DNA from: Mannheimia glucosida
Lineage (GTDB): Bacteria; Pseudomonadota; Gammaproteobacteria; Enterobacterales; Pasteurellaceae
Assembly (NCBI RefSeq): GCF_046267875.1
Contig: NZ_CP176502.1
Coordinates: forward strand, 682,001 to 746,000
DNA length: 64,000 nt
Direction of reading: 5' to 3'
Under the pieces are notes generated by a model that made no database searches, had not been told where the DNA came from, and worked only from the letters and a program-made list of their open reading frames with translations. Both the position numbers and the translations under genes were made by a program. Positions 43,197 to 52,291 of the stretch are shown here, piece by piece. How positions within the stretch are numbered: position 1 is the first letter of the stretch; each line of letters starts with the position of its first letter.

Positions 43197-44207
43197 ATGT
43201 CTGCCTTACAACAAAATAAAACGCTCGATTTTTTTAAACAAAATGCGATTTACTTTGTACTTTTGATTTTATTAATTGTGATTATTGTGCAAGATCCGAG
43301 TTTCTTGAGCTTGCGTAACTTCAGTAATATTTTATCGCAATCTTCGGTTCGCCTTATTATTGCACTCGGCGTAGCGGGGTTAATTGTTACACAGGGAACT
43401 GACTTATCTGCCGGTCGTCAGGTAGGTCTTGCGGCGGTCATTTCGGCAACCTTGTTGCAATCAATGGAAAATATGAACAAGGTGTTCCCGAACCTCTCGG
43501 AAATTCCGATTCCGGTAGTGGTACTTACTGTCTGTGTAATTGGCGGATTAATCGGCTTATTTAACGGTATTGTAGTTGCTTATCTTAACGTAACACCTTT
43601 TATTGCCACAATGGGGACGATGATCATTGTTTATGGTATCAACTCACTTTACTATGATGCGGTAGGTTCATCGCCAATTGCCGGTTTTAGTGACGATTTC
43701 TCAACCTTTGCACAAGGTTTTTTCCGATTTGGAGAATTTAAATTATCCTATATTACGATTTATGCGGTAGTTGCGACCATTATTATGTGGACACTGTGGA
43801 ACAAAACTCGTTTTGGTAAAAATGTGTTTGCTATTGGTGGAAACCCGGAAGCAGCACGTGTTTCAGGGGTGAATGTGCCACTTAACTTAATGTTCATCTA
43901 TATGCTTTCAGGTATCTTCTATGCTTTTGGCGGTATGTTAGAGGCAGGGCGTATCGGAAGTGCGACTAACAACCTGGGCTTCATGTATGAAATGGACGCT
44001 ATCGCTGCTTGTGTGGTAGGTGGGGTATCCTTTGCCGGTGGTGTGGGTACTATCATTGGTGTAGTAACAGGGGTGTTAATCTTTACCGTTATCAACTACG
44101 GCTTAACCTATATTGGCGTAAACCCTTACTGGCAATATATTATTAAAGGTGGAATCATCATCTTAGCGGTGGCGATTGACTCCCTTAAATATGCGAAGAA
44201 AAAATAG
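43197..44207 (+). CDS. mglC: Galactose/methyl galactoside ABC transporter permease
   Basis: This 336-aa protein has about 8-10 membrane segments. It shows VTQGTDLSAGRQVGLAAVISATLLQSM near residue 62, VTPFIATMGTMIIVYG near 140 and FAIGGNPEAARVSGVN near 215, as in MglC. AACAAGGAG precedes its ATG. It closes the mgl operon; a hairpin at 44222 follows. Confidence 0.96.
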   Translation: MSALQQNKTLDFFKQNAIYFVLLILLIVIIVQDPSFLSLRNFSNILSQSSVRLIIALGVAGLIVTQGTDLSAGRQVGLAAVISATLLQSMENMNKVFPNLSEIPIPVVVLTVCVIGGLIGLFNGIVVAYLNVTPFIATMGTMIIVYGINSLYYDAVGSSPIAGFSDDFSTFAQGFFRFGEFKLSYITIYAVVATIIMWTLWNKTRFGKNVFAIGGNPEAARVSGVNVPLNLMFIYMLSGIFYAFGGMLEAGRIGSATNNLGFMYEMDAIAACVVGGVSFAGGVGTIIGVVTGVLIFTVINYGLTYIGVNPYWQYIIKGGIIILAVAIDSLKYAKKK

Positions 44208-44221
44208 CCTATTGCTTGGAA

Positions 44222-44253
44222 ACCTAGGAGCAAATCGAAATTTTCTCCTAGGT
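44222..44253. terminator. Hairpin after mglC
   Basis: ACCTAGGAG and CTCCTAGGT form a 9-bp stem with a 14-base loop. There is no long T-run. An uptake sequence follows at about 44261. Confidence 0.6.
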
Positions 44254-44307
44254 ACGATACAAGCGGTTAAAAATGTTGAATTTTTTACAAAATTTTAAAG
44301 AAAACGT

Positions 44308-44336
44308 TTGCAATTGATTTTTAAAAAGCGTAAATT
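44308..44336 (+). promoter_or_regulatory. Promoter of the histidine-leader unit
   Basis: TTGCAA (-35) and TAAATT (-10) are 17 bp apart. Predicted transcription start is near 44343, about 20 bases before the leader peptide start. Confidence 0.65.
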
Positions 44337-44363
44337 CTTAAACATTCAATTTTGGAGAATATT

Positions 44364-44408
44364 ATGAGCTATTGCGTTAAACATCATCACCACCATTTGA
44401 CCGATTAA
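44364..44408 (+). CDS. hisL: Histidine attenuator leader peptide
   Basis: The 14-residue peptide MSYCVKHHHHHLTD has five consecutive His codons (CAT CAT CAC CAC CAT) and a stop TAA. TTGGAG lies seven bases before the ATG. The arrangement is that of the his operon leader (E. coli hisL has seven His). Ribosome stalling at the His codons in low histidyl-tRNA would favour the antiterminator. The next gene is a peptide-binding ABC protein, not hisG, which is unusual. Confidence 0.9.
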   Translation: MSYCVKHHHHHLTD

Positions 44409-44428
44409 TCTTTCGGGCATTTGGCGTG

Positions 44429-44530
44429 TTCGGAAGATATCTTCCGAAAACCTGAAATGGCAAACGCAATCCAAAATCGCAAACCCAATTCTAACCCTTT
44501 CGGAAGGCAACTTTTGAAAGGGTTTTTTAT
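44429..44530 (+). promoter_or_regulatory. Attenuator hairpins and terminator of the His leader
   Basis: The 20-bp palindrome TTCGGAAGATATCTTCCGAA (44429-44448) is the likely pause hairpin. Its 3' half CTTCCGAAA (44441-44449) can instead pair with TTTCGGAAG (44499-44507), which blocks the terminator stem AACCCTTTC (44493-44501) with GAAAGGGTT (44516-44524). The latter is followed by a T-run. These exclusive pairings are the classical attenuation design. Confidence 0.85.
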
Positions 44531-44554
44531 TGCTTAACATTTAAGGATATGACA

Positions 44555-46141
44555 ATGAACAAGCTGACACAACTTGCACTTATTTCTTTAGCATTTACAG
44601 GTTCTGCTTTCGCAGCACCTAAATCTTTTACTTACTGTTTGGAATCATCTCCGGCAGCATTGAATCCTCAGATTGCAACAGATGGAGCTACTCTTGATGT
44701 CGGGCAAGCAATCTATAATCGCCTGATTGATTTTGAAAAAGGTACAACTAACCTCACTCCTTCTCTGGCAGAGCGATGGGAAATCAGTGAAGACGGAAAA
44801 ATTTATACTTTTTTCTTGCGTCAGAATGTGCAGTTCCAGAGTAATAAAAGTTTTACCCCTAGTCGTTATTTTAATGCTGATGATGTTATTTTTTCGATTA
44901 ACCGTCAGTTTGATAAGACGAATCCATATCACAAATTGTCCGGCGGTAACTATGAGTTTTTCTACGGAATGAATATGCAAAACATCATCAAAAATGTAAC
45001 AAAAGTAGATGATTACACGGTAAAAATCGAATTATCTGAACCGAATGCCCCCTTTCTTGCTAATTTAGCTATGGATTTTATGGCGATCTTTTCTGCGGAA
45101 TATGCAAATAAAATGCAAATAGCGGGTACGCCGGAAAAATTAGATTTAGAACCTATAGGCACAGGTGCATTCCAGTTCTATGGTTACCAAAAGGACGCTG
45201 CGGTAAGATTTACAGCATTTGAACACTATTGGGAAGGAAAAGCGAAGATAGATCGCCTTGTATTTAGTATTACGCCCGATGCCTCAGTACGTTTAGCTAA
45301 ATTGGAGAAGAACGAATGCCAAGCGATGCCTTATCCGAACCCGTCAGATTTGCCTGCTTTAAAAGCGAATAAAGATATTCAATTATTTGAAAAGTCAGGC
45401 CTAAATATCGGTTATATTACTTTTAATACTCGTAAGCCCCCTTTTGATAACCCTAAAGTTCGCCAAGCATTGAATTATGCGGTGAATAAAACTGAAATTT
45501 TAACTTCCGTTTATCAAGGCTATGCAACGCCAGCTAAAAACCCAATGCCTTCTACGATCTGGGGATATAACAACGAAGTAGCCGGTTATGAATTTAATCC
45601 GGAAAAGGCGAAGAGCTTGCTTAAAGAGACCGGATTAGAAAATGGTTTTGAAACAGAAATTTGGGCAATGCCTGTTTCTCGCCCTTACAATCCAAATGCC
45701 CGTAGAATGGCTGAAATGATCCAAGAGGATTGGAAAGCAATAGGGGTAGAGGCAAAGATAGTGAGCTATGAATGGGGAGAATATCTTAAACGAATGGGAA
45801 ACGGCGAGCACGCTACCGGAATGATTGGTTGGACAGGAGATAACGGCGATCCGGATAATTTCCTCAATGCCCTGCTCAGTTGTAATGCGGTGGAACAAGG
45901 CTCAAACTATGCAGGGTTTTGTAATCCAGAGTTTGACCGTTTAATTAATGAGGCTGCGACTATCAGTGATCAAAACAAGCGGTCAGATTTATATAAAAAA
46001 GCGCAATTCATCTTCAATGAGCAAGTACCTTGGTTACCGATTGCACATTCAACGGTGTATTTTCCGGTAAGGAAAGAGGTAAAAGGCTATGTTGTTAGCC
46101 CGTTTATTGCTCATAATTTTTATGGTGTTGAGCTGGAATAA
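44555..46141 (+). CDS. Peptide-type ABC transporter substrate-binding protein under His attenuation
   Basis: This 528-aa protein is of the DppA/HbpA/SapA (SBP family 5) group. It has a signal peptide ending SAFA, then SFTYCLESSPAALNPQIATDGATLDV, LAERWEISEDGKIYTFFLR, NADDVIFSINRQFD and GYVVSPFIAHNFYG. ATG at 44555 has AAGGA at a proper seven-base distance; the ATG at 44549 is too close. No permease or ATPase genes are nearby, so it must use a transporter encoded elsewhere. The His attenuator upstream implies expression in histidine shortage. It could bring in histidine-containing peptides, which is inference. Confidence 0.88.
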   Translation: MNKLTQLALISLAFTGSAFAAPKSFTYCLESSPAALNPQIATDGATLDVGQAIYNRLIDFEKGTTNLTPSLAERWEISEDGKIYTFFLRQNVQFQSNKSFTPSRYFNADDVIFSINRQFDKTNPYHKLSGGNYEFFYGMNMQNIIKNVTKVDDYTVKIELSEPNAPFLANLAMDFMAIFSAEYANKMQIAGTPEKLDLEPIGTGAFQFYGYQKDAAVRFTAFEHYWEGKAKIDRLVFSITPDASVRLAKLEKNECQAMPYPNPSDLPALKANKDIQLFEKSGLNIGYITFNTRKPPFDNPKVRQALNYAVNKTEILTSVYQGYATPAKNPMPSTIWGYNNEVAGYEFNPEKAKSLLKETGLENGFETEIWAMPVSRPYNPNARRMAEMIQEDWKAIGVEAKIVSYEWGEYLKRMGNGEHATGMIGWTGDNGDPDNFLNALLSCNAVEQGSNYAGFCNPEFDRLINEAATISDQNKRSDLYKKAQFIFNEQVPWLPIAHSTVYFPVRKEVKGYVVSPFIAHNFYGVELE

Positions 46142-46196
46142 CCTAAGGTATAATGAATTGAACTCATTTTGTGCCTCATAAATTTAGGAGCAATAT

Positions 46197-46646
46197 ATGT
46201 TAGCGAAACTTAAGTGGAATCAATTAGCTTGTGTCACATTGGCATTTTGTTCAGCCTCAGTCTTTTCAGCCCATCACGAAATCAAAATGTTAGATAACAA
46301 TGCGGAAGGCTCAATGGTATTTGAGCCCGGTTATGTAAAAGCAGAGGTGGGCGATACGGTAACTTTTATTCCATCTCATAAAGGACATTGGGTCGAGAGC
46401 CGAGCGATACCAGAAGGGGCGGAAAAGTTCTTATCTAAAGAAGATGAAGAATTTACTATTACCCTTACTCACGAAGGTGTTTATGTTTACTACTGTCCGC
46501 CACACCGAACCATGAATATGACCGGAATTATCCAAGTAGGACAAGCTCTCAATCTTGAAGCCGCACAAAAAGAAGTGGAAAAAATTGAAAAACGCACGAA
46601 AGGAAATAAAGGACGTTTATTTGAATATTTAGAGCAAGTTAAGTAG
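46197..46646 (+). CDS. Pseudoazurin-like cupredoxin
   Basis: This 149-aa periplasmic blue copper protein has a signal peptide ending VFSA. Type 1 copper ligands are visible: His in PSHKGHW near residue 63, and Cys, His and Met in YYCPPHRTMNM near 99-107. Such proteins pass electrons to periplasmic reductases. No reductase gene is nearby. It lies 55 bp behind the His-regulated binding protein with its own ribosome site (TAGGAG); I see no strong terminator between, so read-through from the His-controlled promoter is possible. The last about 30 residues form a charged helix. Confidence 0.88.
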   Translation: MLAKLKWNQLACVTLAFCSASVFSAHHEIKMLDNNAEGSMVFEPGYVKAEVGDTVTFIPSHKGHWVESRAIPEGAEKFLSKEDEEFTITLTHEGVYVYYCPPHRTMNMTGIIQVGQALNLEAAQKEVEKIEKRTKGNKGRLFEYLEQVK

Positions 46647-46657
46647 ATGTGATTTAA

Positions 46658-46679
46658 TTTTGCGATCTGCATCGAAAAA
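46658..46679 (+). promoter_or_regulatory. CRP-S competence site before comN
   Basis: Core TGCGA-TCTGCA-TCGAA with T and A flanks is a textbook CRP-S site. Its centre is about 48 bp before the likely -10 TAAGAT at 46716, the same spacing as at comM and radC. Confidence 0.9.
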
Positions 46680-46746
46680 TCAATATTTAATAGTTTACAA
46701 ATGATGCTTAAATTCTAAGATACCCTTTATCAATGAGGGTATTTTT

Positions 46747-47268
46747 ATGTATAAAGCCATCACATTAATTGAAATACTAACCACTATCACTATTATGGTG
46801 ATCGCTGTTTATTTTATCTCGCCGGTTATTTTTACCTTGCAAGATAGAATTGCACTCAATAGTGAAATTGAAAATATTCAATCTTTTATTCACCAAATCC
46901 AAACCAAAGCACGTTATACCAAACGTAATTATACTTTAACCCTTTCTCAGCGGAATGAACAGTGGTGTATGATTGCGATAATTAAGCCAATTAATACCAC
47001 TAAGCAGATTATTTGTGATTGTTTAAATAAACAGTTTTGTGATTTAGGGAAAGAATATCATCTTTATACGCCGACTCATCAACATATTGTTTTAAAAAAT
47101 AAAAGCTTATATCCCAAATCCTTTATTAATATTGATGGGGTAAGTGGTCAATTAGAGTCTAAATGTATTAAGCTCAGTTTAAATAAAGAAAATGAAATTT
47201 TACAATTTGAACAATTAGGGCGTGTTTATGTGGCAGCAAAAAATAAACGTAGTACCTGCAAAGATTAG
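46747..47268 (+). CDS. comN: Competence minor pseudopilin ComN
   Basis: This 173-aa protein is a type IV prepilin-like protein (PpdA/GspH-like). The N-terminus MYKAITLIEILTTITIMVIAVYFI has the ITLIE motif with Glu at +5 after a short basic leader, then a hydrophobic helix. The residue before the cleavage site is Ala, not the usual Gly. It heads comN-O-P-Q before recC, the order of H. influenzae HI0938-0942, needed for DNA uptake. A CRP-S site lies upstream. Confidence 0.9.
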   Translation: MYKAITLIEILTTITIMVIAVYFISPVIFTLQDRIALNSEIENIQSFIHQIQTKARYTKRNYTLTLSQRNEQWCMIAIIKPINTTKQIICDCLNKQFCDLGKEYHLYTPTHQHIVLKNKSLYPKSFINIDGVSGQLESKCIKLSLNKENEILQFEQLGRVYVAAKNKRSTCKD

Positions 47269-47920
47269 TTTATCTGCTTTTAGCCTAATTGAAGTATTAA
47301 TGGCTAGTGCATTAGGGGCGTTTTTATTATTGCTTGTTGCCTCAAATTATGCTGATTTTTATTACACTCAAACCAAACAAAAAGAACAGCTCTACTTGCA
47401 AGCAGAAGCTCACCAGTTACTGAATTACTTTCAACAGCATTTTCAACACATTGGCTATCAAGGCTCTCACAGAACAGACAGTAATTTTGATTTATTTCAG
47501 CACGCAGGGAAAAGCCTGAATATTTTGCATAAAAACTGCATTATTGGATTTTACGATCTAAACCAAGACGGTTGTTTGGGAAAACGTAGGACAAAAACGA
47601 CCGCTTGTAAGTTAGGAACAGTGAATAATACCAAAGAGGTGTTAAAAGAAATTATTGGTTTTAAACTAGAAAATAATGAAATCTATACTTTTTCATCGCA
47701 ATTAGATAATTGTATTAAAGAACAATGCCAAACGTTACTCAAAAATTGCGATGGAAATTGGAGTAAATTTACCGAAGTACATAATTTTAAAACCAATAAA
47801 CTGGATTTTAGTTGGAAGCAAGAGGATAACTTATTAAAAATAGAGTTGGAAATAGAATCGGCTAAACAAAAAGGATTAGTTTATGCGGCAACGCGTTATA
47901 TTTTTATCTTAAATCATTAG
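47228..47920 (+). CDS. comO: Competence minor pseudopilin ComO
   Basis: This 230-aa protein is PilW/PpdB-like. AFSLIEVLMASALGAFLLLLV near residues 16-36 is the prepilin motif, again with Ala before the cleavage site. A soluble C-terminal domain with several Cys follows. The start overlaps the end of comN by 41 bp; ATG at 47228 is preferred over the GTG two codons before. Confidence 0.88.
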   Translation: MWQQKINVVPAKISLSAFSLIEVLMASALGAFLLLLVASNYADFYYTQTKQKEQLYLQAEAHQLLNYFQQHFQHIGYQGSHRTDSNFDLFQHAGKSLNILHKNCIIGFYDLNQDGCLGKRRTKTTACKLGTVNNTKEVLKEIIGFKLENNEIYTFSSQLDNCIKEQCQTLLKNCDGNWSKFTEVHNFKTNKLDFSWKQEDNLLKIELEIESAKQKGLVYAATRYIFILNH

Positions 47921-47928
47921 GGGTAAAA

Positions 47929-48612
47929 GTGAATAAATATAAAAATGCCAGTGCATTATTGGTTTCATTACTACTGATTTCTACGATTTTATCGGTTTTA
48001 TTTTTAAGTAAAGAAAAATGGCTTGAACAACAAAATATTACCCATTTTTATAGTGAGAAATATCTTGCGGATCAATATGCTTTTTTAACGTTATATCCAC
48101 AAGATAAAACTAAAATATGCCAAAAATTTCAAAAAGAGCAGATCAGCCAAGCGGATTTATCCGATAAGCAATTTAAGTTTTTACAGTATCAATTTGCCTG
48201 CCAATTCCATAGTTTATTTAAAGATAAAAAACCGACTAAAGAGAAATATATTCACTTTACCCGTTTGGCGGATTATTTGGATTTATCAAATGTGCCAAAC
48301 CAAGAGATTTATACGATTCATTCTTTGGCTGAATTGCCGAGTAGCAGTGAACGTGAGCCTAAAATTGTGCTTGCTAAAAACGCAATTAATGAAAACTTAC
48401 CGCAAGATTTTTACGGCATCGTGATAACTGACTATCTGTTTGATATTACAGGCCAAAAAATGTACGGCACGCTTTATTCCTCTTATGATAATGCCCGAGA
48501 GGAGCGAAATTTAACCTTTAAAAAAGAGGTACTGGCAGAGCTTGAGGCGAGGTATTCCACTTGGCGATATTTGCCGCATTCCGAACATCTGATGGGGGCA
48601 GTTGATGATTAA
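47929..48612 (+). CDS. comP: Competence minor pseudopilin ComP
   Basis: This 227-aa protein has an N-terminal hydrophobic helix (NASALLVSLLLISTILSVLFL) after a short basic leader. It lacks a clear FTLIE motif, as in PilX- and GspK-like members of minor pilin sets. The rest is soluble with two or more Cys. It is assigned by position between comO and comQ. It starts 9 bp after comO (GTG start, with AGGGG) and overlaps comQ. Confidence 0.8.
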   Translation: MNKYKNASALLVSLLLISTILSVLFLSKEKWLEQQNITHFYSEKYLADQYAFLTLYPQDKTKICQKFQKEQISQADLSDKQFKFLQYQFACQFHSLFKDKKPTKEKYIHFTRLADYLDLSNVPNQEIYTIHSLAELPSSSEREPKIVLAKNAINENLPQDFYGIVITDYLFDITGQKMYGTLYSSYDNAREERNLTFKKEVLAELEARYSTWRYLPHSEHLMGAVDD

Positions 48613-48898
48613 ATATAAAGCAGAAACGACTTTATCGCTTTTGGTTGGCATCACGCTATTTGCGATTGTGATATTGAGTTTCAGCTATTGGCAATCGGCA
48701 CAAAACCGAAGGTTAAACCAGCATTTCCAACAGCAACAAGCAGTCATTATTTTAGAAAATCAGCTTGCCCTAAAATTAGCCGGGTTAGATTGTGAGCCAA
48801 GCATTACCCAGAATCAGATTCGGTATCAGATTCAATGCACTGGCAATCGCTTAAGCATTCGTTTCCCGTTAGGCAAAATTGAGCTGAATAATGATTGA
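48605..48898 (+). CDS. comQ: Competence minor pseudopilin ComQ
   Basis: This 97-aa protein is PpdC-like: a short leader MIKYKA, a hydrophobic helix near residues 11-29, and a small domain with two Cys (LDCEPS and IQCTGN) that may form a disulfide. ATG at 48605 overlaps the comP stop. recC follows after 48 bp. Confidence 0.82.
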   Translation: MIKYKAETTLSLLVGITLFAIVILSFSYWQSAQNRRLNQHFQQQQAVIILENQLALKLAGLDCEPSITQNQIRYQIQCTGNRLSIRFPLGKIELNND

Positions 48899-48946
48899 AT
48901 CGTCCCTCGCTTTGGAGGACAATAATTCGATTAGCGAGGCGTTATT

Positions 48947-51900
48947 ATGTTTACACTTTACCAATCCAACCAAATTTCATCACTGGCGGAGATGCTGGTG
49001 AAAATCCAGCAGGTAAATCCACTTGAAGATCCGTTTGAGCCGGAAACCATTTTGATTCAAAGTCAGGGGATGGCACAGTGGCTACAAATGCAGATTGCTG
49101 AATTAAACGGTGTGATGGGGAATTGTGATTTTCTCTACCCCACAACTTTTTTATGGCAACAGTATCGGCTATTGTTCCCGGAGCTGCCGAAAGAGAATAT
49201 TTTTGAGCGTAGTTCTCTAGTTTGGCGGATTATGCGGTTATTGCCGAGTTGTTTGGCACTATCGGAGTTTGCCCCACTCAAACGTTACTTAAGCGATCAG
49301 CCTAAAGAGAAGAATGAAGAGCAGTATCAGCTTAAGCTCTATCAACTCTCTGCCAAAATTGCCGAATTGTTCGACCAATATTTGGTGTATCGCCCGCATT
49401 GGCTGGTGAGTTGGGAAGAGGGCAAATTACAAGCGGTTGAAAATGAGATAAAAATTGCAACTGCCGCCAAGCCGATTGATTTTGATTTAATTCGAGCTGA
49501 TATGAAATGGCAAAGCCATTTATGGCAGCAGATTGTATCTGATCTGCAATCGGAATCTGATGAGCAGGTTTTTACTACCTCCCACCGTGCTTATTTGCAA
49601 CAAAATTACTTTGCTAAGTTAGATTCGCTTACCGATGTAGAAAAAGCCAAATTGCCAAAACGCATTTTCATTTTTGGGATTTCGTCCTTCTCGCCATTAC
49701 AGTTAGCGGTGTTTAAGAAACTCAGCGAGCATTGCGATATCCACCTGTTCTTTTTCAACCCAAGCGAAAAATATTGGGGCGACAGTGTGGAAGAAAAAGT
49801 GTGGCAAAAATTGGCGTTAAGCCACAAGATTTCGCAAGACGATCTGGATAACTTATTGGCAGAGCAAAGCAATAAACTGCTGAATCTTTGGGGCAAACAA
49901 GGGCGGGATTTCTTAGCCCAATTAATCGAATTTGAGCCGAATACCATTGATGTATTTGTCGAACCAGAGGAAAACAGTAACCTCAATAAACTCAAAAAAC
50001 AGATTTTCAGTTTAGAAAATAACGCCACTATTACCGATTTAACCTCTGATAATTCACTCCAAATTCATTCGTGCCACAGCCCAATGCGGGAAGTGGAAGT
50101 GTTGCATAACCAGCTACTGAACTTGTTTGAGCAAGATAGCACCTTGCTACCAAAAGACATTATCGTAATGTCGCCGGATATTAATAGATACGCTCCTTAC
50201 ATTGATGCGGTGTTTTCTCGCTACAATACTGGTAATCGGGATCCTCGCTATATTCCTTTTTCATTATCCGACCAAGCATTTACGCAGGTTGATCCGATTA
50301 TCCACAGTTTCCTGCAACTGCTGGCAATGAAAGAAAGCCCGTTTAATGCCGAAGAACTGTTTGATTTGCTGGAAGTGAATGCGATCCAAACCCGTTTTGG
50401 CTTTAGTACGGAAGATATTCATACCCTGCGGGTTTGGGCGAGAAATGCCGGCGTACGTTCGGGTGTAGAAATCGAGCAACCTCACTGGCAAAACTACAAT
50501 TCGTGGGAAAACGGGCTAAACCGTTTATTGCTTGGCTCAAGCCTGAAAGAAGAGCAGGGGATTTGGGAAAACACCCTTGCCTTTGGGGATAGCTATGGCT
50601 TAAATGCCGAGCTGGTGGGGCGACTTGCCTCTTTTATTGAGGCTTTATTAGCGTGGGTAAACTTTATGCAAACGCCACAGCCGTTGGCTGCGTGGCAGCA
50701 GGCAATAAAAAATTTGACTGCTGATCTGTATCAAGAAAATGCCGAAAATGCGGCATCAATTTTATTGTTGAATAATGTGAATGATCAGATTATCGAGCAA
50801 ATTTCCGCAACCCATTTTTCAGACGATCTGCAAATTGAGGTTTTAGTCTTATTGTTTGAGCAGCAGCTCAGCCAACATTCACAGCAGCTCAATTTCTTGG
50901 TCGGACGGGTGAATTTTGCCACTTTGCTTCCGATGCGGGCGATTCCGTTTAAGGTGGTTTGCTTGCTAGGTATGAATGAGGCAGATTTTCCTCGCCAACA
51001 ACAAATCAATAGCTTTGATTTAATGCAGTATGCCCCAAAAAAAGGCGACCGTGCCAAACGTGATGATGATCGTTATTTGTTCTTAGAAGCCTTACTTTCC
51101 GCTCAACAGGTGTTTTACATCAGCTATGTCGGGCAGTCGCAAAAAGACGGTAAAGAGATGCTACCGTCGATTTTGGTTTCCCAGCTGTTAGATACGATTA
51201 ATGATGCTTCAACACCTGAATTGAAGCAACGATTAGGCGATGAAGTGGAAAAAGTTTTGGTCAGAAAACAACCTTTAAGCGTGTTTAGCAAAAAGAATTT
51301 TACCCACCCACGAGATTACGCTTACAACGCAGAGTGGATCATCAAGCCAACCTCTGCAGTACAAGATTTTCTCAGCGAGCCTTTAATCAACGAAAGCGTG
51401 TCTTCGGTAGAAGTTGATGAAGTTATCTCTTTTGTGCAAAACCCGATTAGGTTTTTCTTTCTAAAAGTGTTGGGGATTTCGTTTAACACTTATGATGACA
51501 CCATTGATGAAAGCGAAATTTTTGAGATGTCGGGGCTGGATAACTACCGGATTTTAAACGAGTTATTAACGGTAAATTCAGCACAACAGCAACGTTTTTT
51601 TGCCGAAGAGCAACTCAAAGGCAATTTACCTGCTTCTCATTTTGCTCAAATTGCCACACAAGATTTGATCGGCAAAATTACCGAAATGCAAACGGCATTA
51701 AGCCACTATTTAGCCAGTGAAAGCGGTATTTTGAGTGTTAATCAGGAGCTTGAGTTGGAACGCCAAACCCTCAGCCTAAACGGCAATATTGCCAACCTAT
51801 ATCACAATGAAGTGGTGTTATGGCGAGTGGGGCATTTACGAGATAAAGACAAGATTCAGACTTGGATCTATCATTTATTGCTGTGTGCCTATTTTCCTGA

Positions 51901-52249
51901 AAAAACGGTAAAATTCTATTATCGAGAAGGCGAGCAAGTTGGTGTGTTGAGCTTTGAAACCGTCTCGCAGATAGAGGCATTATCGCAATTAAGCATTTAT
52001 TTGAATGCTTATTTGGACGGATTATCGCAAGCCCAGTTAGTGATCTACAACCGAATTGAGGAATATCTCAAAGGCGATGGCACAAACAGTGAGCAAGTTT
52101 TTATCGATTTAGCAGATAAAGATGAGCGAGACGGCAGTTACCTCAATCGGATTCTTGCTCAAACTAAAGAGCTGGATTCTCAAGCAATTTACCAACGTAC
52201 TCAAAGCTGGTTTAGCTTAATGAATGAGAAAGTAGAGAAAAACGATTAA
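48947..52249 (+). CDS. recC: Exodeoxyribonuclease V gamma subunit RecC
   Basis: RecC is the Chi-recognition and scaffolding subunit of RecBCD, which repairs double-strand breaks. The 1100-aa protein has a helicase-like fold with lost catalytic motifs. It starts MFTLYQSNQISSLAEMLVKIQQVNPLEDPFEPETILIQSQGMAQWLQMQIAE, typical of RecC, and has VCLLGMNEADFPRQQQINSFDLM near residue 670. Length is close to the H. influenzae and E. coli proteins. recB and recD are not in this window. Confidence 0.96.
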   Translation: MFTLYQSNQISSLAEMLVKIQQVNPLEDPFEPETILIQSQGMAQWLQMQIAELNGVMGNCDFLYPTTFLWQQYRLLFPELPKENIFERSSLVWRIMRLLPSCLALSEFAPLKRYLSDQPKEKNEEQYQLKLYQLSAKIAELFDQYLVYRPHWLVSWEEGKLQAVENEIKIATAAKPIDFDLIRADMKWQSHLWQQIVSDLQSESDEQVFTTSHRAYLQQNYFAKLDSLTDVEKAKLPKRIFIFGISSFSPLQLAVFKKLSEHCDIHLFFFNPSEKYWGDSVEEKVWQKLALSHKISQDDLDNLLAEQSNKLLNLWGKQGRDFLAQLIEFEPNTIDVFVEPEENSNLNKLKKQIFSLENNATITDLTSDNSLQIHSCHSPMREVEVLHNQLLNLFEQDSTLLPKDIIVMSPDINRYAPYIDAVFSRYNTGNRDPRYIPFSLSDQAFTQVDPIIHSFLQLLAMKESPFNAEELFDLLEVNAIQTRFGFSTEDIHTLRVWARNAGVRSGVEIEQPHWQNYNSWENGLNRLLLGSSLKEEQGIWENTLAFGDSYGLNAELVGRLASFIEALLAWVNFMQTPQPLAAWQQAIKNLTADLYQENAENAASILLLNNVNDQIIEQISATHFSDDLQIEVLVLLFEQQLSQHSQQLNFLVGRVNFATLLPMRAIPFKVVCLLGMNEADFPRQQQINSFDLMQYAPKKGDRAKRDDDRYLFLEALLSAQQVFYISYVGQSQKDGKEMLPSILVSQLLDTINDASTPELKQRLGDEVEKVLVRKQPLSVFSKKNFTHPRDYAYNAEWIIKPTSAVQDFLSEPLINESVSSVEVDEVISFVQNPIRFFFLKVLGISFNTYDDTIDESEIFEMSGLDNYRILNELLTVNSAQQQRFFAEEQLKGNLPASHFAQIATQDLIGKITEMQTALSHYLASESGILSVNQELELERQTLSLNGNIANLYHNEVVLWRVGHLRDKDKIQTWIYHLLLCAYFPEKTVKFYYREGEQVGVLSFETVSQIEALSQLSIYLNAYLDGLSQAQLVIYNRIEEYLKGDGTNSEQVFIDLADKDERDGSYLNRILAQTKELDSQAIYQRTQSWFSLMNEKVEKND

Positions 52250-52291
52250 CTGCAAGCGGTCGTTTTTGGCTAAAAATTTGTAAAATGATGA

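Noticed and set aside
44346..44540. Minus-strand 64-residue frame over the His leader
   Set aside because: It is antisense to the attenuator hairpins and has no ribosome site or family match.
46720..46746. Hairpin ATACCCT/AGGGTAT covering the comN ribosome site as a possible translation switch
   Set aside because: The -10 box set by the CRP-S spacing is at 46716, so transcription would start near 46728 and the 5' arm would not be in the RNA.
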